Positions 37,340 to 49,611 are shown, numbered from the stretch's first letter. The stretch: DNA of 64,000 nucleotides from Andrena cerasifolii (GCF_050908995.1 NC_135125.1:16145011-16209010); one strand, 5' to 3'. Numbers and translations are program-made. Notes: generated by a model from the sequence alone, not told the origin.

Positions 37340-37574
37340 ATAATAATAATAATAATAATAAATCGTCTTTATTCTTTATAAAATAATCAATACAACGTCG
37401 TGGAGTTAGGAAACGCAAAGTATAGAAAGGGCGAGGCTCAGCGTCGCTGTTATTATGCTTGACCCGAAAATAGATTCGGAAAAATAGAGAGAACAAGAAT
37501 GGGGAGGGGGGTAGAGTGTGAAAATAAGACGTTTGCAAGGACTCAGCGATAGGTCGCATCAGCCCAGTTAGCAC
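37340..37574 (-). repeat. Microsatellite and possible LINE/SINE 3' tail
   Basis: An (AAT)n run at about 37341-37362 follows, on the minus strand, an AATAAAGACGATT segment. Such a simple-repeat tail after an AATAAAGA-type end is common for non-LTR retrotransposons. The upstream minus-strand open frame (37574-37332) is not recognisable. Confidence 0.35.
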
Positions 37575-37711
37575 TATGCCATGTGTGGATGCTTAAGCAG
37601 ATAAGCTTTGGTCGCATTTTTCAAGCTATTTTTCACTTCACGAATGCTTTTTCAAGCATTTTGTACTAAACTTTTGCCAAGTGAAGTTTTCTCAAGTTAC
37701 AATTTACTTCT

Positions 37712-38001
37712 TTAACCCTCCGTTGTCACACTGGGCCAAATTGACCCTGCAATTTTTTGAGCAAAAAAACTTTTTGTCGGCACTCTTATTGCTTCAAATT
37801 TTTTTTCATCACGATGACGCTTTAAACGCCAACTTTCAACGATGGGCATATGTTCTACAACGTTCAAGCTTTATCTCAGAATTTTTCAGACTTAATTTAA
37901 CAAATAGTTTTTAAATAACAACTGATTGAAAATCGGCAGGGTGAAATTGACTCAGTGTGACAACGACGTTCGAAAAAGCAGGCGTGACAACCGAGGGTTA
38001 A
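37712..38001. mobile_element. piggyBac-like MITE with TTAA target duplication
   Basis: TTAACCCTCCGTTGTCACAC at 37712 faces the inverted end CAACCGAGGGTTAA finishing at 38001. Inside, GGGCCAAATTGACCC on the left is mirrored by GGGTGAAATTGACTCAGTGT on the right. The TTAA duplication plus CCCT-type termini is characteristic of piggyBac elements. It is 290 bp long with no coding capacity. Confidence 0.85.
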
Positions 38002-38742
38002 AACGGTGTAGTGAAAACAATTGAAACTCGGCAGATATTTTCATCTATCTTGGTACCATTTTGAAGATAACTCCAATACACCCTTAATCGCGCTGATTCG
38101 GTCATCCGGACCAAAGGGATCACAGTTTTCCCAGTGACGCTTGAAACAGAGGCTTGCGAAGGATCGTTGCCACTTGAAACTCAGCACGTGCTCGAAATGC
38201 ACTTTAGGACACGCTTGAAACGCTCCGGCTGCCGCGTCAGCCACGCTCGGTCGCGCGATTATAAACAATATTAACAACTTTTTAATCAGCGTTGCTACAG
38301 CGCCGGTCAAAAAAAACCTTGCCACGGTTCCAGTGCAAAGAATTGTATAATATCTATATTCATATATAATTCATATCCCCATGAATTGCAAGAGATCGTG
38401 AAACAGACTAGCGATACCGATACAATACGTAAAGCCTAGCGTTGAGTTCCTTAGAAGCTTCTAACATTCTTTCGACCACCACTACTGTATGAGAAACGGA
38501 GCACCACGAAGCCAGTCAGCGAATCGGTTGAGAATAAATTGATGGTGAATTCGAATCATCCACGAAGTTTAATAGCTGCGTAATAGATCCGGTAGAAGGA
38601 AATGCATCAGCCGGATAGATCCTTCGATCAGCCGGAGTCGTCGGAATGGTCGCGTGATCCCGCGTGCGCGACGAAGCAAGCCACACGCGCGATCACGGCG
38701 AGTGATGAACCGGCGAAGCTCGGTTCAGGGAAATGCGCTCAC

Positions 38743-38800
38743 CTTGGCCGATGGTGTCTCTGAATTGGAGCGCGTCGTAGACGGGTAGATGATCGGTCAT
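38743..38800 (-). CDS. Candidate orphan first coding exon, product unknown
   Basis: On the minus strand an ATG opens MTDHLPVYDALQFRDTIGQ (19 codons plus one base) and runs into a good donor, AAG then GTGAGC, at 38743/38742. A TATAATAAA lies about 195 bp upstream. I found no matching downstream exon. Its phase (1) does not fit lama exon 2, so it is not simply an alternative lama start. It may belong to a gene with exons I could not recognise, or be chance. Confidence 0.35.
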
Positions 38801-38994
38801 TCGTACGGAGATTACATTCCCTCGGTGTGCTTGATTTGCCGCGACTTTACGACGTGGACCAGTTGCTCCGACACTGAAGTCCAAGCGCGAGCACTCGTTG
38901 CTTGTCGACTGCCACCGCGACCCGTCTGCACACAATTTCGAGTGGAAGCACGTTCCCTTCCCATCGAGTCTCTCGCCAATCGGCGTCGACGTCC

Positions 38995-39003
38995 TTTATT
39001 ATA
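38995..39003 (-). promoter_or_regulatory. TATA-like element upstream of the orphan exon
   Basis: TATAATAAA on the minus strand in GC-rich DNA. A start site would be expected near 38968, giving a 5' UTR of about 170 bases before the ATG at 38800. Confidence 0.35.
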
Positions 39004-39296
39004 CCGTCGGCACTGCCGGGACGCGTCGTCGCGGCGCCCCGCACAAAACCCCCGCATCAAGAAAGATGCATGCCGCGAAAGCAAAGGCGTCCGTAAACTT
39101 TTTTTTCTCCAAAAATGTAGCAATGAAAAGACAACCCTGGCGATGATAACAGCGAATCAGATCATGAAACACTCTTGCTTCTTTCAACCCATTTTGTAGA
39201 ATCTAGTGCCAATTTAATTAGAAATTTAAAACTGAAATTTAAAAATATTCAGTTTCTTAGTATAAACTTAATAAAGACCAGTTTAAAAAAGAATTA

Positions 39297-39909
39297 AAAA
39301 CGACTTCAAAAACATAAAAATGCACTAATAAGTAAAAAATACATTTTTTTCTTATTTAATCTATGGTTGTCAATTGTTTTATGAAATAAGGGAAATTTTT
39401 ACTTTTTACTGCATATATGTTTTGAAGACGGTTTTAATTTTTTTTTTAATTTTTTTTATTTTTTACTTTTTAGTTATTGAAATTCCATAACTACATTTAT
39501 TTAAAACAATATGAGTAGGACTACAGAAAGAGCTGCTCGCAAAAAAGAACCGTTCGCTAGAAATGGAAGATTCCAAAAATAAGCGACTTGAAAAAGTGAG
39601 AATGAGGATGTCTCAAATTCGTTATATAGGGTCTACAACTCTGTGCGCGGAAATACTCTACAATGCGAGAATACATGAAATTCAAATTATGTAACGAGGC
39701 GAAGTTTTAATTAACCAGTACTGGCAAAGTATTGAGCCAATATTGATGCAGCGTAGAATGGGACCAGTGGGGCATCGCGCTCTTTCGAATAAACAAAAAA
39801 AAATCATCAAAATCGGTCCATATGCTGAGAAGTTATGCGAGGACAAACATAAAAAGAAATATATACGGATCGAATCTATAAACTCCTCCTTTTTGAAGTC
39901 GGTTAAAAA
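39297..39909. repeat. Probable transposon relic with ACCGACTTCAAAAA-type ends
   Basis: The left motif AAAAACGACTTCAAAAA (about 39297) and the right motif CTTTTTGAAGTCGGTTAAAAA (about 39889-39909) form an inverted pair. The right end follows TAAACTCCTCC and a phrase like AAAATCGGTCCATATGCTGA. From memory this pattern is widespread in arthropod repeats. The overlapping open frames have no known domain. Confidence 0.45.
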
Positions 39910-41650
39910 TAGGCAAGTCCCATAATGAGCTAGGAGTTTCAGGGTTGTTCGCTTAATTTTTGAGGGGTGCGTGCCCGCGCTCTCGGCCGGGTTGCTAGGG
40001 TTGCCGAGTCTGGTTTGTAGGGGTCGTTGAGGTACCGTAGAGGTAAATTGTTTCTGGCATTGATTCGATTTAGAGGGAACCGGTTGGTACACCCTTGGCG
40101 GCTTGGGGTGAACTTGAGGAACTTGTTCTCGCACTCGGTTTTTTATGTACGTAGGTGCGCACGGCGCCACTCTGTGCTTTATCAATTTAGCGTGGCGCCT
40201 CCATCGGTCTCTGGGTCGTCTATTCCGAGTGTTTCGTGAACCTCGTGAACCCTGACGACGCTCTGTCGGCTGAAAGCTGGATGAATATTTTCAGCTTTCA
40301 TGGCTCATTGTGCAGATATTCTTTTTTTAGGCTTTTGATTCGATTGGGAGCCGCGTGGAACGTGACTGGTGGGGGTTGTAGGGGAGATTGATAAATCGGT
40401 GAATGGCACAGTAGATTGGATCACCTGGGAGGCGAAAAAGTAGGATGGATTTAATTTTTATTTCGGTGAAGAAATATTTTTATCAAGGAACCATTATATA
40501 CATTAGAAAGGCCACACTTTTGGCTATGAAATGTGAAATTTTCATTAAAAAATTCGGAGAAGAAGCGATCTCTTCAAAAAAGGCGCCCGCGAACATCCGC
40601 TGTTTTTCGTCTGAAACGAAAAAGGAAAAAATATTCTTAAAGTAGACAGGAAAAACTAGTACCTGTCGTAGCCGATTTGGGTTCTTTCAATTTCTCGTAA
40701 AACGGCGGGCGTTTGAATCTGGAAATCGACTTTACGACTGAAAATGTGAAAAGTGTATGGTGCGTGTTGCCCCTTAATAAAATACTATCTTTATTCATCT
40801 CCAGTTTGTATTTTACAGAACGAGAACACCTTGCTTGAAGTGGTACCAAACAGCTTATTACCACTGTTTCCTGGAGTGTCTGAAGTTGATTCGCCATTAT
40901 CGAATGCAATCGGCTGAGATTACTCTCATTCTAATTAACCGATAAATACTTTCCTGATTATCTGGAATATGGAATATTTTCTGCAGATAGTTTACATATC
41001 AGCACAGACTTTAATCCTTACTTTATCGATATCTCTGCAATTCGATAGGCTAAATTTTAACGCGTTTATCGCGCGATGGAACCGTAGCTGCAAAAAGTGT
41101 ATTGCAATGGGGAAGTGCTCGAGAACTAAAGGGATATCAAGCATTAATTCCATTGCCTAGAAATTAAAACGAACGCTTCACCCTCGTCCGGGCACAATTA
41201 CAAATCCCATGCTCGAAAATCGATTGAAACACAGTCCGTACAGTGTCGATGACGAGTAGTTGCACTTGATGCAGTTCTTCAGGAAGACACTCTTCGCCGC
41301 TCGAACCTAATGAGCCTTAATTGGACTTAATTGAAAATTTTAGCCGCCCCGTTATGCGACCGGCCGAATACGCGACACTGATGCACCCTATTTAATAGAA
41401 TTGCAAAAGGAAAGCAATCGATATCTTTCCATCGATCTATCATCACCAATACAGACTCAATGCCTGAACGTCTGCGGTAATGAATTTCCTCCGGGAAATA
41501 AGCGTGCATACCTATCAAGATCCATTACTTCCGGTGGCGCAACCTCCCGTATCACCACGATCGTTGTTTGTGTATGTATCTATTTGTTACACCCACCGCT
41601 CAGCCACTTTTTTCTCGCCTGAATTATTCACGTGCCCGTCGTACCTACTT

Positions 41651-42350
41651 ACAAGGGAACACCCCGAACCCGGCAATTAAAAAAATTCTGAAACTTTGTG
41701 AATATGTAGGGAATTTCCTCCTGATTACAACGCAATTTTTTTTTTTTGCTGCCCAAATTCACTCTAAGGGGATGTAATTGACCCCCGAAAATCCGGCTGT
41801 TTTCCGATTTTGTGTTATAACTCGCGAATTGTAAGAGATAGAAAAGAAGTTTTCAGGCAGAAGTTACTTCTTACAATTAGGACTATCGTTTGGAAAAAGC
41901 AGGGCCGGTTTTCTCTATAAAAGGGCCCTGGGGCAGGAAATATTTTCGGGCTTTAAACAATTCTTCAACGGTAAAAAAGCATAACATCTTTTTGCAGTAC
42001 GAAATCACGAAAAAAGGATATAAATATTAACACATTTAAATATACGACTTCTTTATTGCCATATCATTAATTATTACATTAAATTATTATATTAGAAATT
42101 ATGTTCTAATTTCCTTTTTTCTTGAATTTAATAAGAAAAAAGATTCCTTCTCATTTTTCTTTTCTCTTTTCTCCGTGTTTGCACCCCCTCTGTGCTCGGC
42201 CCTGGGCAAAAGCGATGCGCGAGTTATAACACAAAATCTAAATTTCAGCCCCTTAGAGTGAATTTGGACAGCCTCCAAAAAATTGCGTAATCCCACAAAT
42301 CCTTAAAATTTCATAATTTTTCGAATCTCCGGGTTGGGAATCTTCCCCAG
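41651..42350. repeat. Foldback MITE family, copy B (split by a hAT insertion)
   Basis: It opens ACAAGGGAACACCCCGAACC and its right end, GGGTTGGGAATCTTCCCC, is the diverged complement. The arms align with copy A. The centre is interrupted by a 305-bp element at 41900-42204. Confidence 0.75.
41900..42204. mobile_element. hAT-like MITE nested in copy B
   Basis: It begins CAGGGCCGGTTTTC and ends GTGCTCGGCCCTG. It is flanked by GGAAAAAG (41892-41899) and GGCAAAAG (42205-42212), an 8-bp target duplication with one mismatch. It interrupts the foldback element, so it arrived later. Confidence 0.75.
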
Positions 42351-43601
42351 TTACTATGGAGGCGTACTTAAAATCATCCCGCCAGCCGGGAGTCGACAAC
42401 CTTTCGTCGTTCGGAGACTACACTCGGCCTTCGTCTCTTGCGAAATCCTATCCCACGTCCATTCGCCCGTTATCGCTGTCGTTCACTTATCTATTTCGCC
42501 GCTTCGATTTACCAGCCACGCCGCGTGCGGTCTTGCTCGAGCTGGCACCCCTCGATCCGCTGCTCTTCGCTTTTCAGAAGCGAAGCACGCGCTACGCGGC
42601 TCTATTGTTGCCTGAAATTTTGTAAACGCTGATTACGCGGAGTCGCGCTCCCATGACGCGGAAGCCGCGCCTGCTCGGAACCGGCGCGATAACGAGATAA
42701 GGCACGCGATCGGCGATGATTCAGTGATTCGCGCCGGCGGCGCCTGCGGAAAGAAACGCTTATCAGTCGAACGAGTGCAATTGCGTAATCGGAGAAGCTA
42801 GACGCCTTCGGCGTAAGCGGGGGCGATTAAAAATCCCAATTAAGCCCAATACAGCTTCGTCAGCTTCCAGAAGTCCCGAGCTGGATGCGATAAAGTGGGT
42901 GCGCAACCGGAGGCCGAGGGAACAATGCCCGGGAAGAAGTCGCGGCCGCGGCCGCGTTCGCTCGGGTGTTTAAACAAATTGTCTACGAAACGTGCAAAGA
43001 GGCGAGATCTCGCAATCGGCGGCTATTATTTCGTAACGTTGCGCGATCGGTGGCTGAACGGGAAGAAAGGAGCGTGAATATGTTTATGTACCGACGGAAA
43101 CCTCCTCGAGCTACTTGTAATTTATAATTGCACGGGCATAGCCGCGATATGTAGATTAAACATAGCCGCGGTATGTAGATTAAATATTCTATGGAAATGT
43201 AAAACGCCCGTGGAAACGTACGGCGTTCCTCTCGTCGATGCTACGCAGATTCGTTGGGGGGAGGCAGTCTTTGCTACTGGAGCACTACTGTGTCGAATCT
43301 ACCAGCAGTAATTATTAACTTAGATCGCGGAGTATCGATAATGTAACGACACAAGGCCATATCACTACAGCACGATCGCGGTCCGCTGGATGCGAGCGGA
43401 GGATCGCTGGTTCAAGTAGGCTTGCCCTCCTGTTAGATGACCGTTGCGACCGAAGCTCCGGCATGATGCACAGGAGAATAGTAATGACTCTATAATCGAT
43501 ATCAATAACAGGGAGGATCGGCTGGTTCAATAATTCCGAAGCATCTAATCCCCCGGGGTCTGCTTCCATTGCATAATCTTCAGGCGCGCGATAAAACACT
43601 A

Positions 43602-43892
43602 ACAAGGGAACATCCCGAACCCAGAAATTCAAAAAATTCTGAAACTCGTGAACTGTAAAATAATTTTTTTTACCAAATGCTAGATCTAATTAAAAGAAGT
43701 AACTTTTGTTTCGAAACTTTTTTTCTATCTCTTACATTTCGCGAGTTATAACACAAAATCGGAAAACAGCCGAATTGTCAGGGGTTAATTTCGCCACCTT
43801 CGAGTGAATTTCGGCGGCAAACCAAAATTTCGTTGTAATCAGGAGGAAAGTTTCAGAATTTTTTGAATTTTCGGGTTCCGGATCATCCCTTC
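43602..43892. repeat. Foldback MITE family, copy C (deleted left arm)
   Basis: It starts ACAAGGGAACATCCCGAACC and ends GGTTCCGGATCATCCCTT. Most of the left arm after GAAACT is missing, while the right arm is complete and aligns with copies A and D. Confidence 0.75.
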
Positions 43893-44330
43893 TAAGTAAA
43901 AGCTCTACAGAATCCAACAAAACACAGTGATCCAACAAACTTTTGTATGACCGGAAGTCAAGGCCTCCGGGCGGTACGGTCTACCTGGCGAGGCTCGCGA
44001 ACGCGTGAGAGCAACCTAAGCATCGTGTTTCACACGGTCTGCCCCTGACCACGAAAGGGATCGATGCATTCATTGATGCGAAGGGACCAAGCTTGCCCAA
44101 CTCTTCCTTTTCTCCAGGGAGGACGGGTGTACAATGAGCTGTCGCCTCTTTTTTATTTTAGTCCTTAGCAACCTGGATCTATAATTCTGAGAAGCACTGC
44201 AAGGTCGAAATTGACGCTAGCACGGTGGGGCGCAGAGTGGGAGGTTCGTAATGGGGGAGTTACTATAATCTTGGGCGAATTAATTCATAGTAATGTGTTT
44301 ATTGGTGTTAATGAAGCGAAGCTTAACTGA

Positions 44331-44670
44331 CGAGGGAACTTTGCGAGGATGTAGGGGATTTCCTCCAGATTACAATGCAATTTTTGGTTTGCTGTCCAAA
44401 TTCACTCTAAGGACGTGAAATTCACCCCTTAAATTCCGGCTGTTTAATTAAAAGAAGTAACCTTTGTCTTGAAACTTTTTTTCTATCTCTTACAGATTGC
44501 GAGTTACAAAATAAAATCAGAAAATAGCCGAATTTTCAGGGGTTAATTTCACCCTTTTCTAGTGAATTTGGGCAGCAAACAAAAATTTCGTAGCAATCAG
44601 GTGGAAATCCCCTACATAGTCACAAAGTTTCAGATTTTTTTGAATATCCGAGTTCGGGATCATCCCTTGT
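44331..44670. repeat. Foldback MITE family, copy D
   Basis: It starts CGAGGGAACTTTGCGAGGAT, with the first part of the left end deleted, and ends GTTCGGGATCATCCCTTGT. Both arms are otherwise recognisable. It lies 440 bp from copy C in the same orientation. Confidence 0.75.
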
Positions 44671-44679
44671 GAGAGTTCC

Positions 44680-46093
44680 TTTTCTTTGGAAGGGATTGGC
44701 GTGCAAGAGGCGTGCCACTTTATAGCCACAATATCTGCTTGTAGATAATTGCTTCTGAGGTGTACTGTGAACTGTAATATATATATATATAAACTCGAAG
44801 CTATTATTCGAGGGTAATGATTTAACGATCGTTGGGAGTGCGAATTATTAAATGCTCCTTTTCTCTGAGAAAAGATCGAGGTCGCAAGATGATAGAAGTT
44901 TAAACTTCTTAACTCGTCCCTTGTTAGTTTAAACGAAGACCCTAAGATTAGCGCAGTAAATCTAACGAAATCCCTAAAATTAGCAGAGTATGTAAATCTA
45001 ACGAATACCCTCGCACTATCGTAATCGCGCGACGATAGAAGTTCAAGCTTCTTGGCCCGCCCCTCTTTCCCTTAAACATTATCCCGAAGAAAACGCCGTA
45101 AAGGGCGATATCGATGATCGAGTTCACATTTCGAAATTACCGTCACGCAGCCGCTATTATTGGCACGAGCGTTAAATGCAAAGGCTTCGGCGTAAATTGT
45201 GCGGCCGCAATAAAGAGCCTCGGAATTCCTTGATTGCGGTCGAGGCGGGAGAGGCACGCGCCGCGAATGGAATGCAATATACGTCTCCTCTGGTATTCGA
45301 TTCATCAAGACATTTTCTCCATGCTTCGGCACTTTTTTTTGTTCACGCGATATTCGCCCTTACGATGCGAATACCGTGAGAAACCGCGATTAGAACGCGG
45401 ACGACCTCGCGCGATCAAGAATGCCGTTCGAAAATTTAGGCGCCTTCGATATTAAGATTATTAAGCCACGTCGTCGATCGCATCTAAAGCCTATCGCGCA
45501 AATTAAACTTGTTATTCGCGTGTAAACTCCACGTGAATTCAACTGGAGGTATCTGGCGTCCAAGGCTTTCGATAGCGAAGGTTCGCGAAATTATTTCAAC
45601 ACCTCCGTTACAATTAACGAACATTACCAGGCTAATCGAAACGATCGCTCGGTTAGTGGAAGCTGATAACCCTCTGAGTAATCTACTTTGGCGCAGGACG
45701 ATGACTATTAAAGTGTCCGATCTTGTAGATTATAGATCAAGCTCGAGGCTCGACATAATGAATCATTAATCAATATCCGAGTCTCTGTTTATCCGAGAAG
45801 CATGAATCAGTGCTTGTTTTAAGATACCTGTTATTAATTTCCTCTGCGCAAAATTCGTGTGGATTGTTTGCTCTTTTTCATAACATTCTGCTGCACGAAA
45901 ATGGCACTGTTAGGTACTATAACTTGGGGCTGTTCTAAGGACCAAATAGGGGTTTGAAATGTTTGAATCGAGGCGCGTTTCTGCGCATACGCGCCGCACC
46001 GAATCGGCGGCAAAAGGCCACCGTACGAAATCTTCGTCCGTCCTCATCGCCCTGATCCTGCCAGTAGAAGACAGCGACGACAGGGTGGAGGAC
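44680..46093. other. Upstream region of Tbh, no gene recognised
   Basis: Contains a (TA)n run near 44778-44791 and a diverged local duplication at about 44880-45055 (GATAGAAGTTNAANCTTCTT appears twice). No conserved coding frame was seen. It may hold regulatory DNA for Tbh. Confidence 0.4.
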
Positions 46094-46100
46094 TATAAAG
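46094..46100 (+). promoter_or_regulatory. Possible TATA box of Tbh
   Basis: TATAAAG, 122 bp before the Tbh start codon. No strong initiator was identified. Confidence 0.35.
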
Positions 46101-46221
46101 ATGCAGGCGTAACACGCGCTAGGTCGTGATCGAGTAATTAAATCTTGTACGATCATCGATAAACTCAAAGGCACGATCGAGTCGTTCTTAAATTCGGAAA
46201 CTATCGCTCGTGGGGTTTAAA

Positions 46222-49200
46222 ATGCTGTTAACGATAGTTCCATTAATCTTACTAACGATTCTGAGTGGCAACTGGTGCACGGCTTGGCACGACCATCAGC
46301 AAAGCAATGAAGAAAGCGTGGACAAAACGGGGGTCCATACGATCCCGCTCGGTTCTGGGGCTACTTTCCATTGGAGGTATATTTTCAAAGACGGAATAAT
46401 AAATAACGCTAAATATCGAAGACGGATCCGAAGGCGTTGAGTGTTTGCTTGAATATTTTTAGAGTTGATTTCATGAGCGAAATGATAGTCGCCGAAGTCC
46501 ACTACATAGGCGCTGATAACACCTGGTTCGCCATCGGTTTCTCAGATTACGGGGAGCTAAAGCCTGCCGATTACTGTGTCCTGTGGGTGGATTGGCATCG
46601 TCAAGTTCAGTTACAGGTACATGGAACGTTTTCCGCAACCGATGTCAGTGGAACATTCGGTGGTTCAAGGATAGAGTCAGAAACTTTTCAAGTTTCTTCC
46701 CTACTTCTCACTTGTCGCATATTCTGCTAGATCGACCTCCTGCGACACAGCCCGCATGCGATTTGTTATACATTTTCTAATCGCAGGACGCGTGGGCGGA
46801 CGAAGAAGGAAAGCTGAATCTAGACTCGCAACAGGATTGCGAAAGCTTCGCGTGGAGGAGGCGGGGAAACGTAACGAAGCTCACGTTCTCCAGAAAGTTC
46901 GACACCTGTGATGGGAATGACTATGTTATGGAGGTGAAAAGAACTTCTTAATAAACTTAATTCTTCGGTTGTACTTCTCTGATGCAGTGAACACTATCTG
47001 GGAGCTTTCAGAGGGGAACCACTCATTTGGTATGGCTGAAAGGACTCGGCCCACTGTCGGCCTTGGCTGGCTTGCAGATCTCCGATGCAGAAGCTTCTGG
47101 TATGTCGCGAACCGAACTGCTCAGGGTGCTGCATAAGAAGCCGTCGTTTCCCTCGAATGCCTGGCAACTGGAAATGCTGGCCCATCGAGTGAAGGTGCCG
47201 AACAAGGAAACTACTTACTGGTGCCGCGTGCAGAAGTTGCCACCTGTCTTGTCACAGAAGTGAGTCGAAGTTGGGAGGCTTCTTTGTAAATAATAAATTT
47301 CAATTTATTTACCCTTTGGTGTCCCTTCTAGGCATCACATTCTCCAGTTTGGTCCAGCCATCCAAACAGGAAACGAGCATTTGGTTCACCACATGGAAGT
47401 CTTCCACTGTGCTGGGCCTGCGGACCTCGAGATTCCTATGTACGATGGCCTCTGCGACGGAGCTGACAGACCAGAGAAAACTCAAGTTCGTTTCAGTTTT
47501 TAAAGCGGGACAGCTGGGGGATGGTTAAACTATTTAAAGTTGAACTCGACGGCGGATTTGAAGATTTCACGCCCCTAGGCTAAGTGCCTGCCACACTTTC
47601 ACCGAAATATCATCAAATATTTTAATTTAAAAGAGGCGAGATGATTGAAAAATTTCAAAATTTATCATGGTAACTCACATATGAGTTATTGCTAATTCGA
47701 TATTTGAAAAAGAAGTGATTTGATTTTAAAGTTGTGTCAAACTTCTGTGTTTAAACCTTTTCTAATTTCTTTCGTTCAAAATTTTCCGCTCCCCAAAATT
47801 TGTGGCTCCCCAAGTTATCGTTCCCCAAAATTTCCCGCTCCTCGAAATTTGCCGCTTCCAAAAAATCATTAGGTGATTATAAAAATTTATTTAAAGAATA
47901 AAATCCAGTCTGATTTCCTTTTTACAAAGCCCCCTGACCCCCTTCTGTGTGCGCCACTGAACTCCACTATCTCGTAACAGGCTCTCCTTAAAAATAATAC
48001 TAATTTGTTATAAATCATTCTCCTAATTTCCCCCGTTTCTTTCAGATCTGCAAGAAGGTTTTAGCAGCATGGGCAATGGGAGCAGACGCGTTCGTGTACC
48101 CCGAAGAAGCTGGTCTGTCGATCGGTGGCCACGACTTCAACCCTTACGTGATGCTAGAGGTTCATTACAACAATCCCGAGCTGCAGGATGGTAGCATCGA
48201 TTCCTCGGGAATTCGTTTCATCCTGACGAAAAGCCTGCGTAAATACGACGCTGGAGTAATCGAGCTCGGATTAGAGTACACTGATAAAATGGCGATTCCA
48301 CCCCGACAAGTAGGGAATCAATGATACTAGACCGAAGAAGCTGACGCTCGCTAAACCTAATATTGCATTGGATTTTAGGAAGCGTTCGCTTTGTCAGCGC
48401 ACTGCATACAAGAGTGCACAGGGGTTGGTCTCCCGCAACACGGCATCCACATCTTCGCGTCGCAGCTTCACACCCACCTGACAGGGATGAAAGTCATCAC
48501 TCGTCACGTCAGGGACGGCGGGGAACTGCCTTTGTTGAACTACGACAACCATTACTCCACCCACTTCCAAGAAATCCGACTCCTACCGAAACACGTCACC
48601 ATCTTGCCCGTAAAAAATTATTTCGCTGGTTACTTGAACGATTCCAGCGACACGGGGTGAACTCTTCTTAATTGCAGGGCGACTCGTTGATCACGACCTG
48701 CACCTACAACACGACGGCCAGGGAAAACGTCACTCTGGGTGGATTCGCTATTTCTGATGAAATGTGCGTCAACTATGTCCATTATTACCCTAACGCTCGA
48801 TTAGAGGTACGTAATGACTCGTACGCTAGTTTGTAAGGAGCTCGTGCGGTGAGAATCATGTTCCGCAGGTCTGCAAGAGCGCTATAAGCGACGATGCGCT
48901 GAGGACTTACTTTCGGTACATGCGGGAGTGGGAGAATCAAGCGACTAGCATCGATAAGGGAATTTCAGCGAACTATAAGAGCATCGAGTGGACCAAAGTT
49001 CGCGTGCAAGCTCTGCGTGATCTCTACGAGGCAGCGCCATTAGGTTCTCATTTTAGCATGTTGTTATCTGAGAAACATTAGTATATGTTGCTGTGAAGTA
49101 GGGTAATTTAGAGGAAGTTGGAAGCGAAAGTAAGTGGCTGTTTAAGACCACCCTCAACTACCCCAATTTTGATTTTGCTAAATCACTGGGAGAGGGTGTA

Positions 49201-49448
49201 CCCCTGTCCTATTCCAGATAATTAAGAAGTGGTCCTGAACGGCCAGTTGACTTTGCCTGGGCTGTAATTTGTGGTACTAAGTTGCAAACTGTGTTTTCCA
49301 ATCAGGGATGCAATGCAACGGCTCGGATGGATCTCGACTTCCAGGACTTTGGGATAACATAGCGGCCACACCGGTGAAACTACCCCTATCTCCGCCAGCT
49401 AGGAACTGCCCAGATTCCTCTCTGAAGCAAGAAGTAAATGTTATTTAA
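46222..49448 (+). CDS. Tbh: Tyramine beta-hydroxylase (copper type II, ascorbate-dependent monooxygenase)
   Basis: Ten exons: 46222-46376, 46463-46616, 46787-46933, 47012-47259, 47332-47485, 48046-48309, 48379-48609, 48678-48806, 48869-49043 and 49306-49448, giving 599 residues. A signal peptide (MLLTIVPLILLTILSG) precedes a DOMON domain (WFAIGFSDYGEL, FDTCDGNDYV). The two copper domains follow. The copper-H ligands are the HH of VHHMEVFHC and the His of LEVHYNNP; the copper-M ligands are the two His of QLHTHLTG and the Met of SDEMCVN. Known role: converting tyramine to octopamine in neurosecretory vesicles. Strings such as RKYDAGVIELGLEYTDKMAI favour Tbh over the related MOXD1/olf413 proteins. 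At the exon 3/4 join the family's EDGTTH reads ERGTTH. The last exon may alternatively splice at 49433 to 49491, ending two codons later. Confidence 0.88.
47873..47959. repeat. Partial hAT-like MITE in Tbh intron 5
   Basis: The segment GATTATAAAAATTTATTTAA through CTTTTTACAAAGC closely matches 5454-5518. It ends GTGCGCCACTG, the expected right terminus of the same family as 5417-5574. The left end is missing or too diverged to place. Confidence 0.6.
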
Positions 49449-49605
49449 ATTCCTTTGTTTTTGTAACTGCATAATCCAATCTATTTTCAGGAATAAATTC
49501 AGTTAAAGATGAAAGTTAACGGATCGTAGGCGAGGTGTAGCAAAATGTAGACAACTGTAGTTATACTCCCATCCAAGCTCGAGATTACCTGCTCGCACGG
49601 TCGAG

Positions 49606-49611
49606 AATAAA
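49606..49611 (+). promoter_or_regulatory. Poly(A) signal of Tbh
   Basis: AATAAA, about 160 bp after the Tbh stop codon. Confidence 0.6.

Noticed and set aside
39682..40185. 167-codon minus frame
   Set aside because: It crosses the end of a transposon relic and its composition changes midway; no gag, pol or other domain recognised.
42334..42632. Three overlapping + frames in GC-rich DNA
   Set aside because: All three frames are open, which reflects GC content and not coding; no known motif.
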